From CAYVMN01 sp964452575 (lineage in GTDB: Bacteria; Desulfobacterota; DSM-4660; Desulfatiglandales; Desulfatiglandaceae): 16,240 bases of DNA. Position 1 is the first letter of the stretch, and each line of letters begins with the position of its first letter. The notes beneath the pieces are model-generated. The model worked only from the letters and a program-made list of their open reading frames with translations. It was not told the DNA's origin and did no database searches. This document shows positions 1 through 7,786 of this stretch, one piece after another. Both the position numbers and the translations under genes were made by a program. Where the stretch lies: contig CAYVMN010000103.1 in NCBI GenBank assembly GCA_964452575.1, forward strand, positions 1 to 16,240, given 5' to 3'.

Positions 1-10
1 GGAGGAACCC
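1..10 (+). promoter_or_regulatory. Ribosome binding site of nifU
   Basis: GGAGG at 1-5 is followed by a 5-base gap and the ATG at 11. It is a strong Shine-Dalgarno sequence and fixes the nifU start. The promoter and anything upstream lie outside the window. Confidence 0.8.
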
Positions 11-835
11 ATGTGGGAATATACAGATAAGGTCAAAGAGCATTTCCTGAATCCCAGGAATGTGGGTGAAGTGGATGATGCAAACGGGATTGCAGAGGTG
101 GGGTCCATGGCCTGTGGCGATGCCCTCAAGCTGACCTTTAAGGCAGATGAGGAGGGCAGGATCACGGATGCCAAGTTCAAGACCTTCGGGTGCGCAAGCG
201 CAATTGCCTCGGCCTCAGCCCTTACCGAGATGATAAAGGGAAAGACCGTGGAAGAGGCCGGTAAGATAACGAATCAGGACATAGCGGATTTCCTGGGAGG
301 CCTTCCCAAGGAAAAGATGCACTGTTCTGTCCTTGGCCGGCAGGCGCTCGAGCAGGCCATTGCCCACTACAGGGGTGAACCCAAGAAGGAGGAAGAGGGG
401 GAAATCGTCTGCGAGTGTTTCGGTGTCACCGACAAGGAGATCGAACGGGCGGTCAGGGAGAACAATCTCATGACGGTCGAGGAGGTTACCAACTACACCA
501 AGGCTGGAGGCGGCTGCGAGAGCTGCCACGATGCCATCAGGGGGATCATCTCCAGGGTGAGGGCAGAGGAGAAGCCGGTAACTCGTCCCAAACTTTCAAA
601 CATTCAAAAGATAAGGATGATTGAAGAGACCATAGAAAAGGAGATCAGGCCTTCCTTGAGACAGGACGGAGGAAACATCGAACTGGTGGACGTGATCGGG
701 AACAGGGTATTGGTGGTCATGCGAGGCAGCTGTGCAGTCTGCAAGGCGTCCCAGCAGACCCTGAAAAACTTTGTGGAGGCCAAGCTGAGAGAAATGGTAT
801 GGCCTGAACTGGTAGTTGAGGAGGTGTCACAATGA
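11..835 (+). CDS. nifU: NifU-type Fe-S cluster assembly scaffold, three-domain form
   Basis: This cytoplasmic scaffold receives sulfur from NifS, builds [2Fe-2S] or [4Fe-4S] clusters and passes them to target proteins. All three NifU domains are visible in 274 residues. The N-terminal IscU-like domain (about 1-125) has the three ligand cysteines C35, C61 and C105, with D37 after C35. The central Bfd/ferredoxin-like domain (about 130-180) has C134, C136, C169 and C172 for a permanent [2Fe-2S] cluster. The C-terminal NFU domain (about 198-270) has the CxxC pair C241/C244. Length and order match full-length NifU rather than a lone IscU. The stop overlaps the nifS start (ATGA), so the two are translationally coupled. 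No nitrogenase gene is in view, so a general Fe-S role is as likely as a nitrogen-fixation role; the three-domain form is common in anaerobes. Confidence 0.95.
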   Translation: MWEYTDKVKEHFLNPRNVGEVDDANGIAEVGSMACGDALKLTFKADEEGRITDAKFKTFGCASAIASASALTEMIKGKTVEEAGKITNQDIADFLGGLPKEKMHCSVLGRQALEQAIAHYRGEPKKEEEGEIVCECFGVTDKEIERAVRENNLMTVEEVTNYTKAGGGCESCHDAIRGIISRVRAEEKPVTRPKLSNIQKIRMIEETIEKEIRPSLRQDGGNIELVDVIGNRVLVVMRGSCAVCKASQQTLKNFVEAKLREMVWPELVVEEVSQ

Positions 836-2013
836 AAACAATCTATTTGGACAACAATGCCACAACCCAGGTCGCAGAGGAGGTCCTGGAGGAGATGCTG
901 CCCTATTTCCATGATCTTTACGGAAACCCGTCAAGCGCCCACTCGTTCGGGGGACAGGTCGCTCGTAAACTCCGAATAGCCAGGGAGAGGGTTGCCGCGC
1001 TCCTTGGGGCTGTACCGGAGGAGATCGTATTCACCAGCTGTGGTTCGGAGAGCGACAACGCAGCCATAAGGTCTGCCCTGGAAACCCAACCAGATAAACG
1101 TCACATCGTCACCAGCCGGGTGGAGCATCCGGCCATCAAATCTCTATGCGCACATCTTTCCAGCCAAGGGTACCGAGTGACAGAGATCCCCGTGGACGGA
1201 GAAGGGCGGCTGGATATGGGTCGCTACGAAGAGAGCCTTACGCCCGATACGGCCATAGCTACTATCATGTGGGGCAACAATGAGACGGGCGTGATATTCC
1301 CTGTGGAGAGGGCAGCGGAGCTCGCCCATGCAAGGGGGATCCTCTTTCATGCGGACGCTGTCCAGGTGGCTGGAAAGATACCCGTGGACATGAAGCATAG
1401 CGCCATTGACATGCTCTCTCTCTCAGGCCATAAGCTTCATGCTCCCAAAGGGGTCGGAATCCTCTACCTGAGAAAAGGGGTCAAGTTCTCGCCCTTCATC
1501 ATCGGCGGACACCAGGAAATGGGGCGACGCGGGGGGACCGAGAACACGGCCAGCATCATTGGTCTAGGAAAGGCATGTGAACTGGCGATGCAACATCTGG
1601 GAGAGGAAAATACCAGGGTGAGAAGGCTTCGCGATAAGCTGGAGCGCGAAATTCTGGTGCGTGTTCCCAAGAGCCGGGTGAACGGGGGCCGAGCTGAGCG
1701 CATTCCTAATACCTCAAACATAAGCTTCGAGTTTGTGGAAGGTGAGGCCATCCTCCTCCATATGGACGAGTTCGGAATATGCGCGTCCTCGGGTTCGGCC
1801 TGTACTTCAGGCTCCTTGCAGCCCTCCCACGTACTCCGCGCCATGGGGGTCCCATTCACCATGGCCCATGGATCCATAAGGTTCAGCCTGAGTGTCTATA
1901 ATACTGAGGAGGAGATAGATTTCGTAATTGAGAAGGTTCCAGCAATCATAGAGCAATTGCGTACCCTCTCCCCGTATTGGGGGATGGGTGAAAGGCGGTA
2001 TAAAGTTCGCTGA
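832..2013 (+). CDS. nifS: Cysteine desulfurase (NifS/IscS family)
   Basis: This PLP enzyme removes sulfur from L-cysteine, giving alanine and an enzyme-bound persulfide that is handed to NifU. The 393 residues match the usual family length. Visible features are the N-terminal LDNNATT motif (6-12), H99 that stacks on PLP, D175 and Q178 that contact the cofactor, and the PLP lysine K201 in SGHKLHAPKG. The catalytic cysteine C324 lies in SSGSACTSG, spaced as in class I NifS/IscS enzymes. The RRGGTEN motif is at 232-238. The start ATG overlaps the nifU stop by four bases and GAGG lies just upstream, so the start is secure. It is the middle gene of the nifU-nifS-cysE operon. Whether it is strictly nitrogenase-linked cannot be judged from this window. 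Confidence 0.95.
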   Translation: MKTIYLDNNATTQVAEEVLEEMLPYFHDLYGNPSSAHSFGGQVARKLRIARERVAALLGAVPEEIVFTSCGSESDNAAIRSALETQPDKRHIVTSRVEHPAIKSLCAHLSSQGYRVTEIPVDGEGRLDMGRYEESLTPDTAIATIMWGNNETGVIFPVERAAELAHARGILFHADAVQVAGKIPVDMKHSAIDMLSLSGHKLHAPKGVGILYLRKGVKFSPFIIGGHQEMGRRGGTENTASIIGLGKACELAMQHLGEENTRVRRLRDKLEREILVRVPKSRVNGGRAERIPNTSNISFEFVEGEAILLHMDEFGICASSGSACTSGSLQPSHVLRAMGVPFTMAHGSIRFSLSVYNTEEEIDFVIEKVPAIIEQLRTLSPYWGMGERRYKVR

Positions 2014-2031
2014 GGCCTTATACACACAAGA

Positions 2032-3000
2032 GTGCATGTTTTCATGGATGATAAGACAAGGTCGGATCAATGCAAGAGTGATGTGGAGACCACCAACCGA
2101 TTTCGTAAAGAGATCCCGGAGATCGTGGATCAGCTTGTCCTGTCCTGTAGCCGTGAGGATTGTTTCGATCATGTTGGCCCTGAACCCATCTCCTCACGTG
2201 ATTCTATAATAGATATTATTCAGAGGGCATTGCGGATACTCTATCCAGGATACTTTATACGTACCCGAGTGGACGAGGTCAATCTAGGGTACTATTTTGG
2301 ACAGGAGGTAACTGCATTCTTTGAGATACTCTCAGAGCAGATTACCCTTGCCATCAAGCACGAGTGTCTTCGCTATAATCAACCCTGCACCCACTGCCAG
2401 GAACGGGGAGAGGAGGCAGCAATAAACTTCGGACGCCAAATGCCAGGCCTGAGGGCGATGCTTGCCAAGGATATACGGGCCGCTTATGACGGCGACCCCG
2501 CTGCCATGAGCTACGATGAGATCATATTCAGCTATCCCGGGCTTTTTGCCATAACCGTTTACCGCATAGCGTACCGGCTTTACGGGCAAGAGGTCCCTCT
2601 AATCCCCCGGATAATGACGGAATACTCTCACAGCCAGACAGGAATTGATATTCATCCGGGGGCGAAGATAGGGGAGAGTTTTTTTATAGATCATGGGACA
2701 GGGGTAGTGATAGGCGAGACCACAGAGATTGGCAATAGAGTAAGGCTATACCAGGGGGTGACCCTTGGCGCCCTATCCATTAAGAAGGACGAGGCGGAAA
2801 GGCTCAGGAATAAAAAGCGTCACCCGACCATAGAGGACGATGTGATCATCTATGCCGGTACTACCATACTGGGTGGAGAAACCGTGATCGGCGCCCGGTC
2901 GGTCATTGGTGGGAATGTCTGGATCACAGAATCGGTCCCGCCTGATACTACTGTCTTTCCAAAAAAACCGGAGCTTATCTTTAAGAAGGGCTCAGGGTGA
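2032..3000 (+). CDS. cysE: Serine O-acetyltransferase (EpsC-type CysE)
   Basis: The enzyme transfers acetyl from acetyl-CoA to L-serine, the first step of cysteine synthesis, and so makes the precursor of the substrate used by NifS just upstream. The N-terminal half (about 1-160) is the helical extension typical of EpsC-type enzymes. The C-terminal half is a left-handed beta helix of hexapeptide repeats. The catalytic-site motifs are IHPG (H208) and DHGTG (D220-H221), followed by VVIGET and a glycine-rich NVWI stretch near 295. Numbering is from the GTG at 2032. An in-frame ATG at 2044 is an equally good start; neither has a strong ribosome binding site. The gap after nifS is 18 bases, so it belongs to the same operon. 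The stop lies 16 bases from the end of the convergent glnS, with no obvious terminator between them. Confidence 0.92.
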   Translation: MHVFMDDKTRSDQCKSDVETTNRFRKEIPEIVDQLVLSCSREDCFDHVGPEPISSRDSIIDIIQRALRILYPGYFIRTRVDEVNLGYYFGQEVTAFFEILSEQITLAIKHECLRYNQPCTHCQERGEEAAINFGRQMPGLRAMLAKDIRAAYDGDPAAMSYDEIIFSYPGLFAITVYRIAYRLYGQEVPLIPRIMTEYSHSQTGIDIHPGAKIGESFFIDHGTGVVIGETTEIGNRVRLYQGVTLGALSIKKDEAERLRNKKRHPTIEDDVIIYAGTTILGGETVIGARSVIGGNVWITESVPPDTTVFPKKPELIFKKGSG

Positions 3001-3016
3001 AAGGGGATACCGGCTT

Positions 3017-4726
3017 CTAGGATTGGCCCGTTTTCTTGTCTGCCTTATCGATCCTGGCCCACGAATCCCTGAGTGGCACGGTCCTGTTGAATATCAGTTT
3101 CCCGTCCTTGGAATCAACCGGATCAACGCAGAAATAGCCCTGTCTCTCGAACTGGTATCGACTTGCAGGCGGCGCGCCCTTTAGACCTGGCTCAACGCGA
3201 CAGGAGGTCAATACCTCCAGAGAAGCCGGATTTAGATTGGCCTTAAAATCACCGCCCTCTTTGTCGTCTTGGGGGTAGGCCGTTGAGAAGAGGTGATCAT
3301 ACAGTCGCACCTCGGCCTCCAGGGAGTGGGGGGCGGATACCCAGTGCAAGGTTGCCTTGACCCTTCGTCCGTCTGGAGACGAACCCCCTCTGGTCTCGGA
3401 ATCGTACGTGCAGTGAAGTTCGATAACTTCTCCGGTTTTGCTATCCTTTACCACATCCACACAGGTGATATAATAGGCGTAGCGCAGGCGCACCTCCCGG
3501 CCCGGGGCCAGCCGGAAGAACTTCCTGGGGGGGTCTTCCCGGAAATCATCCTGTTCGATATAGAGGAGACGTGAAAATGGTACCTTGCGAGTCCCCATGC
3601 TGGAATCCTCCGGGTTGTTTATGGCCTCAAGTTCCTCTACCTGGTCTTCGGGGTAGTTGTCGATGACTACCCTCAGAGGGCGTAACACACCCATTACCCG
3701 CTGGGCCCGCTTGTTGAGATCCTCCCGGAGACAGTGCTCCAGCAAGGCAATATCGACCGTGCTCTCCCTCTTGGCCACACCTATACGCTCACAAAAATCC
3801 CGTATCGACTCCGGTGTGTAGCCTCGTCTTCGCAGCCCGGAGATGGTGGGCATCCGCGGATCGTCCCATGCTTGAACGAGGCCCTCTTCAACCAGCTCCA
3901 GGAGTTTTCGCTTACTCATTACGGTATGACTGAGATTGAGACGTGCAAACTCTATCTGCTGGGGGTGACAAGGGACATCCAGTTGGTCGAGGACCCAATC
4001 GTAGAGGGGACGATGGTCTTCAAATTCCAGGGTGCAGATAGAATGTGTGATGCCCTCTATGGAGTCGCAAAGGCAGTGGGTGAAGTCATAGGTGGGATAG
4101 ATACACCACTTGTTGCCTGTCCTGTGGTGCTCTGCCCGCAAGATCCTGTAAAGGACCGGGTCTCTCATATTCAGGTTTGGAGATGCCATATCGATACGTG
4201 CCCGGAGCACGCGGGAACCGTCCTCAAATTCCCCTCCCCGCATGCGCTGGAACAGGTCAAGGTTTTCTTCCACAAAACGGGTCCGGTACGGGCTGTCTTT
4301 CCCAGGCTCGATCAAGGTGCCACGGTACTCCCTTATTTGGTCCGGGCTGAGGTCGCAGACATAGGCCTTGCCCTTCTTTATCAACTGCACGGCATAGTCA
4401 TATAATTTCTCAAAGTAGTCTGATGCGTAAAACATCCGATCACCCCAATCAAACCCAAGCCATCGGACATCTTCCATGATGGATTCCACATATTCCACAT
4501 CCTCCTTGCTCGGATTGGTATCATCGAAGCGGAGATTGCAGAGACCACTGTTTTCTGCGGCCAGGCTGAAATTGAGGCAGATGGATTTGGCATGACCCAC
4601 ATGTAGATAGCCATTGGGCTCAGGCGGAAATCGAGTGTGAACTCTTCGATCGTTCTTGTTGGCCTTCAGGTCTTCTGCGATGATGTTTCGTATGAAGTTG
4701 GGTGGGGGGACAGAATCTATGGTCAT
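3017..4726 (-). CDS. glnS: Glutaminyl-tRNA synthetase
   Basis: This class I aminoacyl-tRNA synthetase charges tRNA-Gln directly with glutamine. The 569 residues are close to the 554 of the E. coli enzyme and the sequence follows it closely from the N terminus. The HIGH signature is the HVGH at 42-45 within PPEPNGYLHVGHAKS. The KMSKS loop is MSKRK at 270-274. The GlnRS-specific stretch GNKWCIYPTYDFTHC lies near 204-218. The C-terminal two-domain beta-barrel anticodon-binding region follows from about 340. It is monocistronic, convergent with cysE and divergent from the Sir2 gene. AAGGA lies about 10 bases before the ATG. Its presence suggests direct glutaminylation; whether GatCAB is also present cannot be seen. 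Confidence 0.96.
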   Translation of the reverse strand: MTIDSVPPPNFIRNIIAEDLKANKNDRRVHTRFPPEPNGYLHVGHAKSICLNFSLAAENSGLCNLRFDDTNPSKEDVEYVESIMEDVRWLGFDWGDRMFYASDYFEKLYDYAVQLIKKGKAYVCDLSPDQIREYRGTLIEPGKDSPYRTRFVEENLDLFQRMRGGEFEDGSRVLRARIDMASPNLNMRDPVLYRILRAEHHRTGNKWCIYPTYDFTHCLCDSIEGITHSICTLEFEDHRPLYDWVLDQLDVPCHPQQIEFARLNLSHTVMSKRKLLELVEEGLVQAWDDPRMPTISGLRRRGYTPESIRDFCERIGVAKRESTVDIALLEHCLREDLNKRAQRVMGVLRPLRVVIDNYPEDQVEELEAINNPEDSSMGTRKVPFSRLLYIEQDDFREDPPRKFFRLAPGREVRLRYAYYITCVDVVKDSKTGEVIELHCTYDSETRGGSSPDGRRVKATLHWVSAPHSLEAEVRLYDHLFSTAYPQDDKEGGDFKANLNPASLEVLTSCRVEPGLKGAPPASRYQFERQGYFCVDPVDSKDGKLIFNRTVPLRDSWARIDKADKKTGQS

Positions 4727-4772
4727 ATTCGAAAGTTCCTTTCTGGTATGCTTTATCGTTTTCTTATAGATT

Positions 4773-4802
4773 ATTTTAGCACATTTTGATGTAAGAGATC
4801 AA
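4773..4802 (-). promoter_or_regulatory. Candidate sigma70 promoter of glnS
   Basis: Read on the minus strand, TTGATC (4797-4802) and TAAAAT (4773-4778) are separated by 18 bases. The predicted start near 4766 gives a leader of about 40 bases to the glnS ATG. Hexamers match the consensus at 4/6 and 5/6. This is pattern matching only. Confidence 0.4.
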
Positions 4803-4815
4803 TAGGCAGTGGCTG

Positions 4816-4850
4816 GCCCCTGGATTAGCGCCCCTGTTCAGGCCAGGGGC
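4816..4850. repeat. GC-rich inverted repeat in the glnS/sir2 intergenic region
   Basis: GCCCCTGG at 4816-4823 pairs with CCAGGGGC at 4843-4850. A second GCCCCTG at 4830-4836 can pair with the same right arm, leaving a 7-base loop. There is no U-tract and no gene runs into it, so it is not an obvious terminator. It lies upstream of both divergent promoters. An operator or alternative-hairpin role is possible but unsupported. Confidence 0.45.
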
Positions 4851-4901
4851 AGGCTCTACGCGGGGAGAGGAAGCCACAGGGTTTACGATTGGGGAATTTT
4901 T

Positions 4902-4929
4902 TTGACAATGGGTCTAATATGGGTAAAAA
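4902..4929 (+). promoter_or_regulatory. Candidate promoter of the sir2-nitrilase unit
   Basis: A perfect TTGACA at 4902-4907 is followed, after 16 bases, by TAAAAA at 4924-4929, about 33 bases before the sir2 ATG. The -35 is strong and the -10 weak. Confidence 0.35.
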
Positions 4930-4962
4930 TTAATAAGTGTATTCATCTCTTTTGGATCGACA

Positions 4963-5670
4963 ATGAAGAATGAGCTGGGGAAGAAGATCGAAATTCTGGC
5001 AAAATGGCTATATGAATCGCGGTATCCGGTTTTCTTTACCGGCGCAGGTATCAGCACCGAATCAGGGCTTCCCGATTTCAGGGGCCCTGACGGGGTATGG
5101 ACGAGGCGGGACAAAGGGCTACCCCCAAGGCCGATGGGCGTCCCATGGGATGCTGTTGGACCTAATAGAGGGCATAGGGCTATTGTGGAGCTTCAGAACC
5201 TGGGTAGACTGAAATTTCTGATCTCCCAGAATGTCGACAATCTCCACCTGAAGTCGGGTATCCGGCCTGAACTTCTGGCTGAACTCCACGGTAATATGAC
5301 AAGGCTCCAATGCGGGCTGTGCGGGAAGACCATAGATAGATCAGAGGCAGGAACTAAGTGTCTGTGCGGAGGCAGGCTGTCATCAAGCGTCGTGGATTTT
5401 GGGCAGCCACTCCCCGAAAGGGATCTTAGGCTATCCTTTGAACATTCACGGAAAAGCGATCTTTTTGTGGTTGTAGGCTCCAGTCTGGTGGTGACACCTG
5501 CCGCCGACCTGCCGATGGAGGCCCTGCGGTCCGGGGCGAAGTTGGTCATCATAAACCAGGGGAAGACCCCTTTTGATGCCCACGCCCACCTCAGGTTCAA
5601 TGAAAAGATCGGGGATGTCCTAACCAGGGCAGTCAAACGGGTGAAAAGGCTTATGGGTTTTTTTGAATGA
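4963..5670 (+). CDS. Sir2-family NAD-dependent protein deacylase
   Basis: Sirtuins use NAD+ to remove acyl groups from protein lysines, releasing nicotinamide and O-acyl-ADP-ribose. All core motifs are present in 235 residues. The NAD-binding GAGIS (27-31) is followed by PDFRGPDGVW (37-46), then QNVDNLH (89-95). The general-base histidine is H109 in LHGN. A zinc site of C117, C120, C133 and C135 is visible; the second pair is CxC, not CxxC. VGSSLVV and the INQG motif come near the C terminus. The RSGAKLVIIN-type end and compact zinc module resemble the SIRT6/7-like branch more than CobB, but that placement is an impression. The ATG has only a weak GGATCG upstream. The nitrilase starts 10 bases after its stop, so the two are probably co-transcribed. 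The physiological substrate is unknown. Confidence 0.92.
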   Translation: MKNELGKKIEILAKWLYESRYPVFFTGAGISTESGLPDFRGPDGVWTRRDKGLPPRPMGVPWDAVGPNRGHRAIVELQNLGRLKFLISQNVDNLHLKSGIRPELLAELHGNMTRLQCGLCGKTIDRSEAGTKCLCGGRLSSSVVDFGQPLPERDLRLSFEHSRKSDLFVVVGSSLVVTPAADLPMEALRSGAKLVIINQGKTPFDAHAHLRFNEKIGDVLTRAVKRVKRLMGFFE

Positions 5671-5680
5671 GAGGTGTGCC

Positions 5681-6646
5681 ATGAATTTAGTTCGAGCTGC
5701 CGTGGTCCAGGCGGCCCCAGTTGTCTTTGATCGGGAAAAGACCATTGAGAAGGTGCGGGCGCTCGCTTCGGATGCGGCCAGACAAAAGGCCCAGCTGGTG
5801 GTTTTTCCTGAGGGTTTTATTTCTGCCTACCCCAAGGGTCTGGATTTTGGCGCGCGCATGGGTATGCGCCTTCCCGAGGGACGGGATGATTTCCGTCGAT
5901 ACTGGGATAGCTCCGTTGAAGTCCCGGGGCCAGTTACCGAGGCATTAGGAGAGATAGCCAGCGAAAACAGGGTGTATCTAGTCATAGGGGTCATAGAGAA
6001 AGACGGGGGGACCCTTTACTGCACGGCCCTGTTCTTTAGCCCTGACGGAAGGCTTATGGGGAGGCATCGGAAGCTCATGCCCACTGCCCTGGAGCGCCTT
6101 GTCTGGGGGTTTGGCGACGGGTCAACCATGCCGGTTTTTGATACCGAGATCGGCAGGTTAGGGGCCGTTATTTGCTGGGAAAACTATATGCCCCTTTTTC
6201 GGGCCTACATGTATTCAAAGGGGATCCAAATCTACTGTGCACCCACCGCAGACGACCGCGATACCTGGCTCCCGACTATGCAGCACATAGCCTTGGAAGG
6301 ACGCTGCTTCGTCCTTTCCTGCTGCCAATATCTGACAAGGGAGGACTGTCCTGAGGAGTATGCGGCAATCCAGGGAGATGACCCCAAGGCCGTACTTATG
6401 CGGGGGGGTAGCTGCATTGTTGCGCCACTGGGCGAGGTCCTAGCAGGGCCAAGCTATGAGGGTGAAGTCATCCTGACTGCCGAACTGGAGATGGCCGAGA
6501 TTATTCGGGGAAAGTACGATTTTGATGTGACCGGTCATTACGCCCGTCCAGATATTTTCAGGCTCCATGTCAACGAACGGGCCATGCCTGCGGTGGTGAC
6601 CTCAAGGGATCCCTGCGATCCTTTTGGTGATGAAAGGGTGAAATAG
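5681..6646 (+). CDS. Nitrilase (carbon-nitrogen hydrolase superfamily)
   Basis: It is predicted to hydrolyse an organic nitrile to the carboxylic acid and ammonia. The 321 residues carry the full Glu-Lys-Cys triad: E44 in FPEGF, K131 in HRKLMPT and C165 in CWENYMPL. That cysteine motif is characteristic of true nitrilases rather than amidases or carbamoylases. The start chosen is the ATG at 5681 with GAGAGGTG just upstream. An upstream in-frame TTG at 5663, inside the end of sir2, adds six residues and is less likely. It follows the sir2 gene by 10 bases and ends 10 bases before a convergent small gene, with no terminator hairpin visible. The natural substrate is not predictable from sequence. 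Arylacetonitrile- or cyanoalanine-type nitriles are both possible. Confidence 0.9.
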   Translation: MNLVRAAVVQAAPVVFDREKTIEKVRALASDAARQKAQLVVFPEGFISAYPKGLDFGARMGMRLPEGRDDFRRYWDSSVEVPGPVTEALGEIASENRVYLVIGVIEKDGGTLYCTALFFSPDGRLMGRHRKLMPTALERLVWGFGDGSTMPVFDTEIGRLGAVICWENYMPLFRAYMYSKGIQIYCAPTADDRDTWLPTMQHIALEGRCFVLSCCQYLTREDCPEEYAAIQGDDPKAVLMRGGSCIVAPLGEVLAGPSYEGEVILTAELEMAEIIRGKYDFDVTGHYARPDIFRLHVNERAMPAVVTSRDPCDPFGDERVK

Positions 6647-6656
6647 GAGAAAGGCC

Positions 6657-6911
6657 TTAGGGGATGTGTTTCTCCTCTAGCCCGAGGATCTTCTTTTCCA
6701 CTTCAGCTATTCTTCTTTCAAGTTCCTCTATTTTTCTTTGCCGATCCGTCTTTCTCTTAGCAGTCTCTCCCGGCTCTTTCTCTTTGATTATCCTTTTGAC
6801 GGTGGTAGGGCTTATTCCGCACTGATCGGCTATTTTCCTAAGCGAAAGTCCCTTATTGCGGGCCTCTATCACCCTCTGCTTCATCGCATCATCGATCTTT
6901 TTTCTAGTCAT
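6657..6911 (-). CDS. Small helix-turn-helix protein with C-terminal coiled coil
   Basis: The 84-residue product has a homeodomain/resolvase-like helix-turn-helix at about 8-45 (RNKGLSLRKIADQCGISPTT, then VKRIIKEK). A highly charged heptad-rich helix follows at about 55-82 (RKIEELERRIAEVEKKILGL), which should form a coiled-coil dimer. This is what a small DNA-binding regulator looks like; the same fold also occurs at the N terminus of transposases, but no catalytic part follows. AAGGAG lies a few bases before the ATG, so the start is well supported. It is convergent with the nitrilase and divergent from the small CxxC protein at 7235. Its targets are unknown. Autoregulation of the divergent intergenic region would be a natural guess. 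Confidence 0.8.
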   Translation of the reverse strand: MTRKKIDDAMKQRVIEARNKGLSLRKIADQCGISPTTVKRIIKEKEPGETAKRKTDRQRKIEELERRIAEVEKKILGLEEKHIP

Positions 6912-7234
6912 CTCGGTCTCCTTTCTTGAGGAAAAGTGTTGATAACCGCGATATAGTCAATTTCCGAGAGGTCTCCTGAGGCATTTCCCCGAGAGCAGCC
7001 GATCAACCACCCTGTATGGGTCGTGTTGGATGGCACAGCCTGGATAACCCGGTCCGAGTCCCTCATTTTTATAATATTATTTTTGCATTATCAATTAGTC
7101 AACTACTGAAGGCCTTTTAACCCTGCCCAAGGGCCTTGAGGAGCGGACAAAGCGAATATTTGATTTCTTTATGGGTTTGAGCTATAGTCTGACAAATAGA
7201 TGCGTCACGTGGCATTTCAGGAGGATACCTTCAA
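6912..7234. other. Divergent intergenic region between the HTH gene and the CxxC gene
   Basis: About 320 bases hold no gene I can support. An AT-rich patch at 7066-7092 includes TATAAT at 7070-7075 but has no convincing -35 element at the right distance. GGAGGA near 7220 belongs to the gene at 7235. Regulatory sites for both flanking genes probably lie here. Confidence 0.4.
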
Positions 7235-7414
7235 ATGACAAACTGCGAGAATTGCAAATTCAGGGCCAGGTACGACAGGAACCCCCGCTCAATCCTGGGT
7301 CGAATATGGAAATGGCATATCGGCTGGTGCCCGGGCTGGAGGTCATACATCAAGTCCTTGCCTGATGATGAACGAGAGAGAACGCTGGCAAAATATGGGA
7401 AGGGTAAGTCCTAG
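7235..7414 (+). CDS. 59-residue conserved-looking protein with CxxC, possible metal site
   Basis: This short gene reads from the ATG at 7235 to a TAG at 7412-7414, with a strong GGAGGA about 9 bases upstream. The product has a CxxC pair (C4, C7), a basic middle with YDRNP at 13-17, a tryptophan-rich block WKWHIGWCPGW at 25-35 containing H28 and C32, and a charged tail. C4, C7, H28 and C32 could together bind zinc or another metal. The pattern seems familiar to me from short uncharacterised proteins of Desulfobacterota genomes, but I cannot name a family. The frame beats a longer overlapping frame (7171-7365) in ribosome binding site and in protein-like composition. It is divergent from the HTH gene. 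No function can be assigned. Confidence 0.7.
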   Translation: MTNCENCKFRARYDRNPRSILGRIWKWHIGWCPGWRSYIKSLPDDERERTLAKYGKGKS

Positions 7415-7483
7415 GCGAAAGACTCTAGCGTGTTCATATGATGCCTCTATATGCTCTCTTGTTCAGTCGAATAGGAGGCGCCT

Positions 7484-7786
7484 TTAATGGGCGACTCCAG
7501 CGCACAGCGCACACAATGACGATAAATATCTCATGTAAGGAACTTTAATGACACGATCGTCTGCCCCTTCCATTTTTAAAAGACCAGCAATCACTCCCTG
7601 GCTCCGAGCAGCCAGAACACAGCGGCTCTCTTTGATGAGAGTCTTCAAATTGCTTTCAGATTTGATCGCATCCACATAGACTGATACGGCGTTCGCGTTG
7701 ATCTCTCTGGCGACCTCCTTGCTCATTCCTCCTTTCATGGTTGAACAGTATCTTAAAATCCAGAACTTGCGACTTTGATCAACCAT
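7484..7786 (-). CDS. Hypothetical protein, possibly a decayed dehydrogenase fragment
   Basis: A 100-residue open frame. The central part (about 22-70) reads SKEVAREINANAVSVYVDAI and then a KTLIKESRCVLAA segment. This resembles the end of a Rossmann fold in saccharopine dehydrogenase-like proteins, where the index strand is followed by an 'unable-to-see' cleavage product. The expected glycine-rich nucleotide loop is not present upstream in any frame I checked, and the C terminus ends abruptly in a short cysteine-containing tail. There is no good ribosome binding site at the ATG. An internal ATG near 7723 has AAAGGAGG only one base away, which is too close. Best read as a gene remnant or a chance frame. 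The family link is weak and rests on recollection. Confidence 0.3.
   Translation of the reverse strand: MVDQSRKFWILRYCSTMKGGMSKEVAREINANAVSVYVDAIKSESNLKTLIKESRCVLAARSQGVIAGLLKMEGADDRVIKVPYMRYLSSLCALCAGVAH

Noticed and set aside
11..3000. A nitrogen-fixation cluster
   Set aside because: Only nifU, nifS and cysE are present; without nifH, nifD or nifK in view a general Fe-S and cysteine role is sufficient.
3734..4405. A 223-codon open frame on the plus strand
   Set aside because: It is antisense to glnS, which shows all GlnRS signatures; the frame is a by-product of glnS codon use.
7171..7365. A 64-codon plus-strand frame
   Set aside because: It overlaps the better-supported 59-residue gene at 7235 in another frame, and lacks a ribosome binding site and protein-like composition.
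7487..7519. A 10-codon frame with AGGAGG at ideal spacing
   Set aside because: Too short to support as a gene and opposite the 3' end of another frame; possibly a chance match.
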